This document shows, piece by piece, positions 60,347 to 64,000 of a DNA stretch of 64,000 nucleotides (positions are counted from its first letter, which is position 1; every line of letters begins with the position of its first letter). Below the pieces are notes generated by a model that was given only the letters and a program-made list of their open reading frames with translations, had not been told where the DNA came from and did not search any database. A program made the position numbers and the translations under genes. This stretch comes from Odontesthes bonariensis (taxonomy: Eukaryota; Chordata; Actinopteri; Atheriniformes; Atherinopsidae). Location: assembly GCF_027942865.1 (NCBI RefSeq), contig NC_134510.1, positions 19,833,209-19,897,208 of the forward strand, written 5' to 3'.

Positions 60347-61719
60347 ACACACAGTCGTCCATTCTGTAGAATGGATTTAGGAAGCAAAGCATTCTCCCGG
60401 CTCCTGTTTGAAAGCTAATCCCCGCCCCCCTTCTCTGACAGAACATTGAGTGAATGTCATGTCACATCTCTGCACTATGCATCACCCTCCGCTGTCCCAC
60501 GCTAGGATTTGTGGAGGTCACTTAAAGATGGGGAATTTATGGAGGGTGGAGACAACACCCCTCTCGCCCTTACAAAGCACCAACAACACATCGGCCCGTC
60601 CCTGCAACCTGTCACGGCATGGGGGGGGACACCTCTTGAGGAGAGCACCTTCCATGTCACTCCCAGTTTCTCACTACGAAGGAGGAGTTCAGCACTTGCC
60701 ACTCCTGAGGTCTATGTTGGACAGACACGCAACACGTAGGAGAAGCAGCGCAGGGTCAGGTGATCCATTTTCAAGTCAGGGTGGCCACACAGTCACAGTG
60801 TCTCAGTGGAGGAACAGATCACAGGCCAGAAAACGGTGCTTTGTTGCATCTCCTGTCTGCTCTATAGATGGAGCAAAGCGTCACAGTGCCCTCTCATCTC
60901 GGAAAGCCTGCACATGGAAATTAGACAAAAATTTGACTCGATCCTATTTTTAGTTGGAGTTTTGGAAGCCCGAAATTATTTGTAACTTTAAATTGTTTGA
61001 GTTGTTGCTCCAATGAAATGCATTTAAAAGCTGTGTTTAGTTTACAACTGTCAGGAAAAACGAGGGGTTTCTTCTGCCAAAGGTTGCCATCTATCATTTC
61101 GACAGCCAAGGATTAATGTTGGTTTCTCGGTTTCATTCGCAAATGATTTTGGCTCCATTTAGTTAAAGACTTTTAGGACAATAGATAATTGACCAATAGA
61201 TAATGTCCACAAGATATTGACAAGTATTTGTTAAAGGGAAAAAATAAATCATTAACTAATATATATAGATATATATATTTTTTGTTTTTAGTCCCATCGA
61301 TTGCACATACCATTTGAGAAGAAATGTCAAGTGTCAAACTTTTGTTAGGTATAAGTGGGACACACACTGCTTATGTGTGTTGTATTACAACTGGGCGCAA
61401 AGTATTTGGTGGCGATAAGGTTCCCGGCTGCATGGCTCTAGCAGTAGTCCTCTTCTGCAGTCAGGTGTTCAGCTTTCATGAGGCTCCTGTGACCATAGCT
61501 GTGAGGGGGGGAAGGAAGAAAGCCACTTTCCATCTGGTGCTCAGAGAGCAGCTCATTGAGATTCCATTGCCCCCCCCCCCCCCCTCATGGGTTTATGTTA
61601 ACAAATGGGTCCTCAGCAACATGCATCACTAGGCTTCCATGTGTTTTACTTTGTTCATTAAGTTGTTTTTCTTTGAGGATTCCTGTAATAACATTTGTTG
61701 CAACAAAACGAAGAATAAA
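60347..61719 (+). other. WDTC1 3' UTR
   Basis: Follows the WDTC1 stop. It includes an open frame at 60,450-60,953 that is judged non-coding, an AT-rich middle, a poly-C run at about 61,570-61,583 and an AATAAA at 61,714-61,719 that likely ends the transcript. Confidence 0.55.
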
Positions 61720-62299
61720 ATTATTGAACACCTTCTCGTCTGTAGTAATTTTGTTCCTTTGATGACAAATGCTTTGCTCCTTTCCTTCTAACACGCAACA
61801 AGAAAACCAGCAGCACAGACCCAATACTATCTAGGTTAGGAAGATGTACTGTGTGCAAAGCTACAGTGTGCTCATTTGTCAGTGTCTGCTCTCCTCATAG
61901 ATTTAGCTGACTTATCACATAACAGATGTAGGCTCCGTACACCTCAAGCTGGTACATTGGGGGCAGCGTCTCATGCCCCATTTACTGTTGTAATGAGGTG
62001 GCCCACCTTTAAAAGCACATTAAACATTAAATAGTAAAAAAAAAAAATTGTCGTAAAATGAAAGGTTTCTGGGACGGAAACAAAAGCTCAATAAGAAAGA
62101 AAATAGACAAAAACTATAATAAAACCAGATGGAAAAACATTAGCCTTTATTTGTTTTATAGGAAATCCTGTATCGGTACCCAACATCAATCCCAGCCACT
62201 GACCGGAAAGTAAACACCGGCCGTTTGCTGGAGTCTTCCACGCTGACTGTGCGCCTGTGCGTCACTGCCCCCTCTCCCGTCCCGTTTCTGCAGGTTGTG
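61720..62299. promoter_or_regulatory. WDTC1-TMEM222 intergenic and TMEM222 upstream region
   Basis: No gene seen. The last 120 bases before the TMEM222 ATG are GC-rich and probably contain its promoter and leader. Confidence 0.4.
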
Positions 62300-63387
62300 A
62301 TGGCGGAGGTGGCTGAAACCGACATAATGATTAACTACCACGGTGATTTCCTAAAAACCGACAGAAAAAGCAGCCGCTACCCCTACTGCGTTGTCTGGAC
62401 ACCTATTCCTATATTATCGTAAGAGGCTATAGCATTATTCCTGTTTTGGCTAGCATTAGCATCAAATGTGGCAGCTAACAGCTCGGGCGGCAGGTTGTTG
62501 TTTTCAAAACAAACGAAAGCAGATTAGTACTAGTCGGTGATTTGATCTGTTTTATTACACCTTTGAGTGCATCGTTTACGTTCGACAATCAAATGTATGT
62601 GAACTGACCCATGCATCCATCCTGCAGGTGGGTGCTCCCCTTTATTGGTCACATGGGCATATGCACCTCTTCTGGAATCATACGAGATTTTGCAGGATCC
62701 TACTTCGTCTCGGTGAGTTTTGCAGCTGTTGCGCTGAATTCATATCCTCACCTAACAGGTTATTTCCCCTCAGCTTGAAACGCTTTAATTTAACGTCACG
62801 CAGATGTGCAAAGCAGAAGCTGCCGCATTGCTAATGAGCTTACATAATTTTTGACATTTAATGTATTTTTAGAAACGAGCCGTTCAGTTTTACTGTGACC
62901 TCAATCATAAGTTCACATGTATGATTTTGAAATGTTCCTTCCAGGAGGACAACATGGGGTTTGGCCAGCCAACAAAGTAGGTTTATTGGTCAAAATTCAA
63001 TCATTTGCATCATGCCCTAGTTTGTCCAGCATTAAATCTACATCCACTGATCCACTGTTAACTAATGTTGCAGGTATTGGAGGCTGGATGTGGACAAAGT
63101 ATGTGGTAATGGTGCAACAACATGGGACAAGGCAGTCCAGGATGCATCTGAGGAATACAAATGCAGGCCGGTGAGACTGTATTTAAGACTTTACATATTA
63201 ATACATGTTGTTAACTCATTACTAATACAACTGTTTCTTTCCCTTTTTCATTGAAGCACAATCTGTGCTTAGATAACTGCCATTCCCACGTTGCCATGGC
63301 CCTCAACCTTATGCGATATAACAACAGCACATCTTGGAACATGGTGAACCTGTGCATGCTGTCTCTCATTCATGGAAAACACGTCAG
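62300..63387 (+). CDS. tmem222: Transmembrane protein 222, first five coding exons (partial)
   Basis: Exons 62300-62418, 62628-62712, 62945-62976, 63074-63170 and 63257-63387 join in phase to 154 codons plus two bases; the last exon lies beyond the window (human protein 208 aa). Landmarks are MAEVAETDIMINY at the start, RYPYCVVWTPIPIL, GHMGICTSSGIIRDFAGSYF, EDNMGFGQPTKYWRLD, DASEEYK and CLDNCHSHVAMALNLMRYNN, which marks the family (formerly DUF778). The N-terminus is shorter than in human. The missing exon should encode the C-terminal membrane helix. Function is poorly known; human variants are linked to a neurodevelopmental disorder. It lies in the same order and strand after WDTC1 as in human 1p36.11. 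Confidence 0.93.
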
Positions 63388-64000
63388 GTGAATATTTCAC
63401 ACTCACTCACACACATTCGGTATGGCTACATTCAAATAATATAGATCATTTTTTTCTATTTATCAAACTGGTAATCCTCTGAACTGTTTCGAGGACATTT
63501 GTGGTTATTTGACAGATAATTTCCTTCATCCAATCATAAGGTCCCCTCAAAGCATAAAAGCTTCCTCCCTTGAAGCCAAACCTCCTCATCTAACATATGA
63601 AGTCACATGTAGAACGGCTTTTGAGTGCGGTCTTGGCCTCTTTATGTTGGTTCGACATATTTATTTCAGCTCGTCTTGAATCTGACGCAACAACAAAAGG
63701 ATGGAAAAGTAAGCGATTCTAAAAAGAAACAGCTGGAGGAACATGTAGCGCCTCAATGAGTTCATTTGCAACAGGTCAATAACATGACTGGATACAAAAA
63801 GAAGCACCTAAGAGAGGCGGAGTCTCTCTGATGTAAAGATGGGCAGAGGTTCAGTCATCTGCGAAAAAAAACAACCGAGCCCACAAATTGTGGAGCGATT
63901 TCAGAAGAGTTTTCCTCCGTGTAGAACTGCGAAGATTTGGAATATTTTACCATCTACAGTATATTAGAGAAATACAACTCTGAGAATGTGGAGACATCTC
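63388..64000 (+). other. TMEM222 intron 5 (to window end)
   Basis: Intron begins GTGAAT at 63,388. No exon was seen before the window ends. The right part is a Tc1-like element. Confidence 0.6.
63684..64000 (+). mobile_element. Tc1/mariner 5' part, cut by window end
   Basis: Shares landmarks with 2,440-2,700: GGAAAAGTAAGCGATTCTAA, AGCTGGAGGAACATGTAGCG, AGAGAGGCGGAGTCTCTCTG, AAAGATGGGCAGAGGTTCAG, then GATTTCAGAAGAGTTTTCCT of the transposase N-terminus. It is better preserved than the 2,322 copy here, with the paired-domain-like helix region starting. The left terminal repeat was not found. Confidence 0.78.

Noticed and set aside
60450-60953. 167-codon plus-strand ORF after the WDTC1 stop
   Set aside because: It starts at a GTG, lies in the WDTC1 3' UTR and has no recognisable domain. 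WDTC1 already ends in the conserved QVQCRPS just upstream.

Overview
The window is vertebrate nuclear DNA, almost certainly from a ray-finned (teleost, probably percomorph) fish. It holds eight intron-bearing or single-exon protein genes with clear vertebrate orthologues, GT-AG introns (plus three GC-AG introns), AATAAA signals, and fish-type repeats: an L2-like LINE, tRNA-derived SINEs, Tc1/mariner, hAT and TTAA-flanked non-autonomous elements. All gene names come from recognising protein sequence by eye; no search was run.

Layout. 1-9,650 is gene-free and repeat-rich: a LINE 3' end at the left edge, a Tc1/mariner relic, a 3 kb L2-like LINE on the minus strand broken by a SINE, and another Tc1-like relic. 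10,309-24,557 carries TMEM158 (+), CDCP1 (+) and CLEC3B (-), the same three neighbours as in human 3p21.31. 24,558-29,277 is intergenic and holds a TTAA-flanked element with a hAT element nested in it. 29,278-37,363 holds FEZ2 (-) and UBXN11 (+), head to head with 695 bp between start codons. 39,333-48,587 is CEP85 (-), tail to tail with UBXN11. 52,259-60,346 is WDTC1 (+), whose 2.8 kb fourth coding intron is full of transposon pieces. 62,300 to the right edge is TMEM222 (+), cut by the window end. UBXN11, CEP85, WDTC1 and TMEM222 are neighbours in human 1p36.11; FEZ2 is at human 2p22. The window therefore joins blocks that are separate in human.

The genes do not form one pathway. TMEM158, CDCP1 and CLEC3B are membrane or secreted proteins; FEZ2, UBXN11 and CEP85 are cytoplasmic, coiled-coil scaffolds tied to microtubules, ubiquitin-like adaptors and centrosomes; WDTC1 is a CUL4-DDB1 substrate receptor; TMEM222 is a small membrane protein. 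For seven genes I placed each splice site by hand and checked that exon phases join without a break: CDCP1 823 aa, CLEC3B 198 aa, FEZ2 399 aa, UBXN11 469 aa, CEP85 793 aa, WDTC1 665 aa, TMEM222 first 154 aa. TMEM158 is a single 237 aa exon.

I found no CRISPR, operon, rRNA or convincing tRNA gene, and nothing I can call a new biological system. The most useful leads are two unassigned open reading frames (32,538-33,020 and 38,434-38,718), the GC-AG introns, short introns that are open and in frame, overlapping upstream ORFs, and clean nested transposon insertions.
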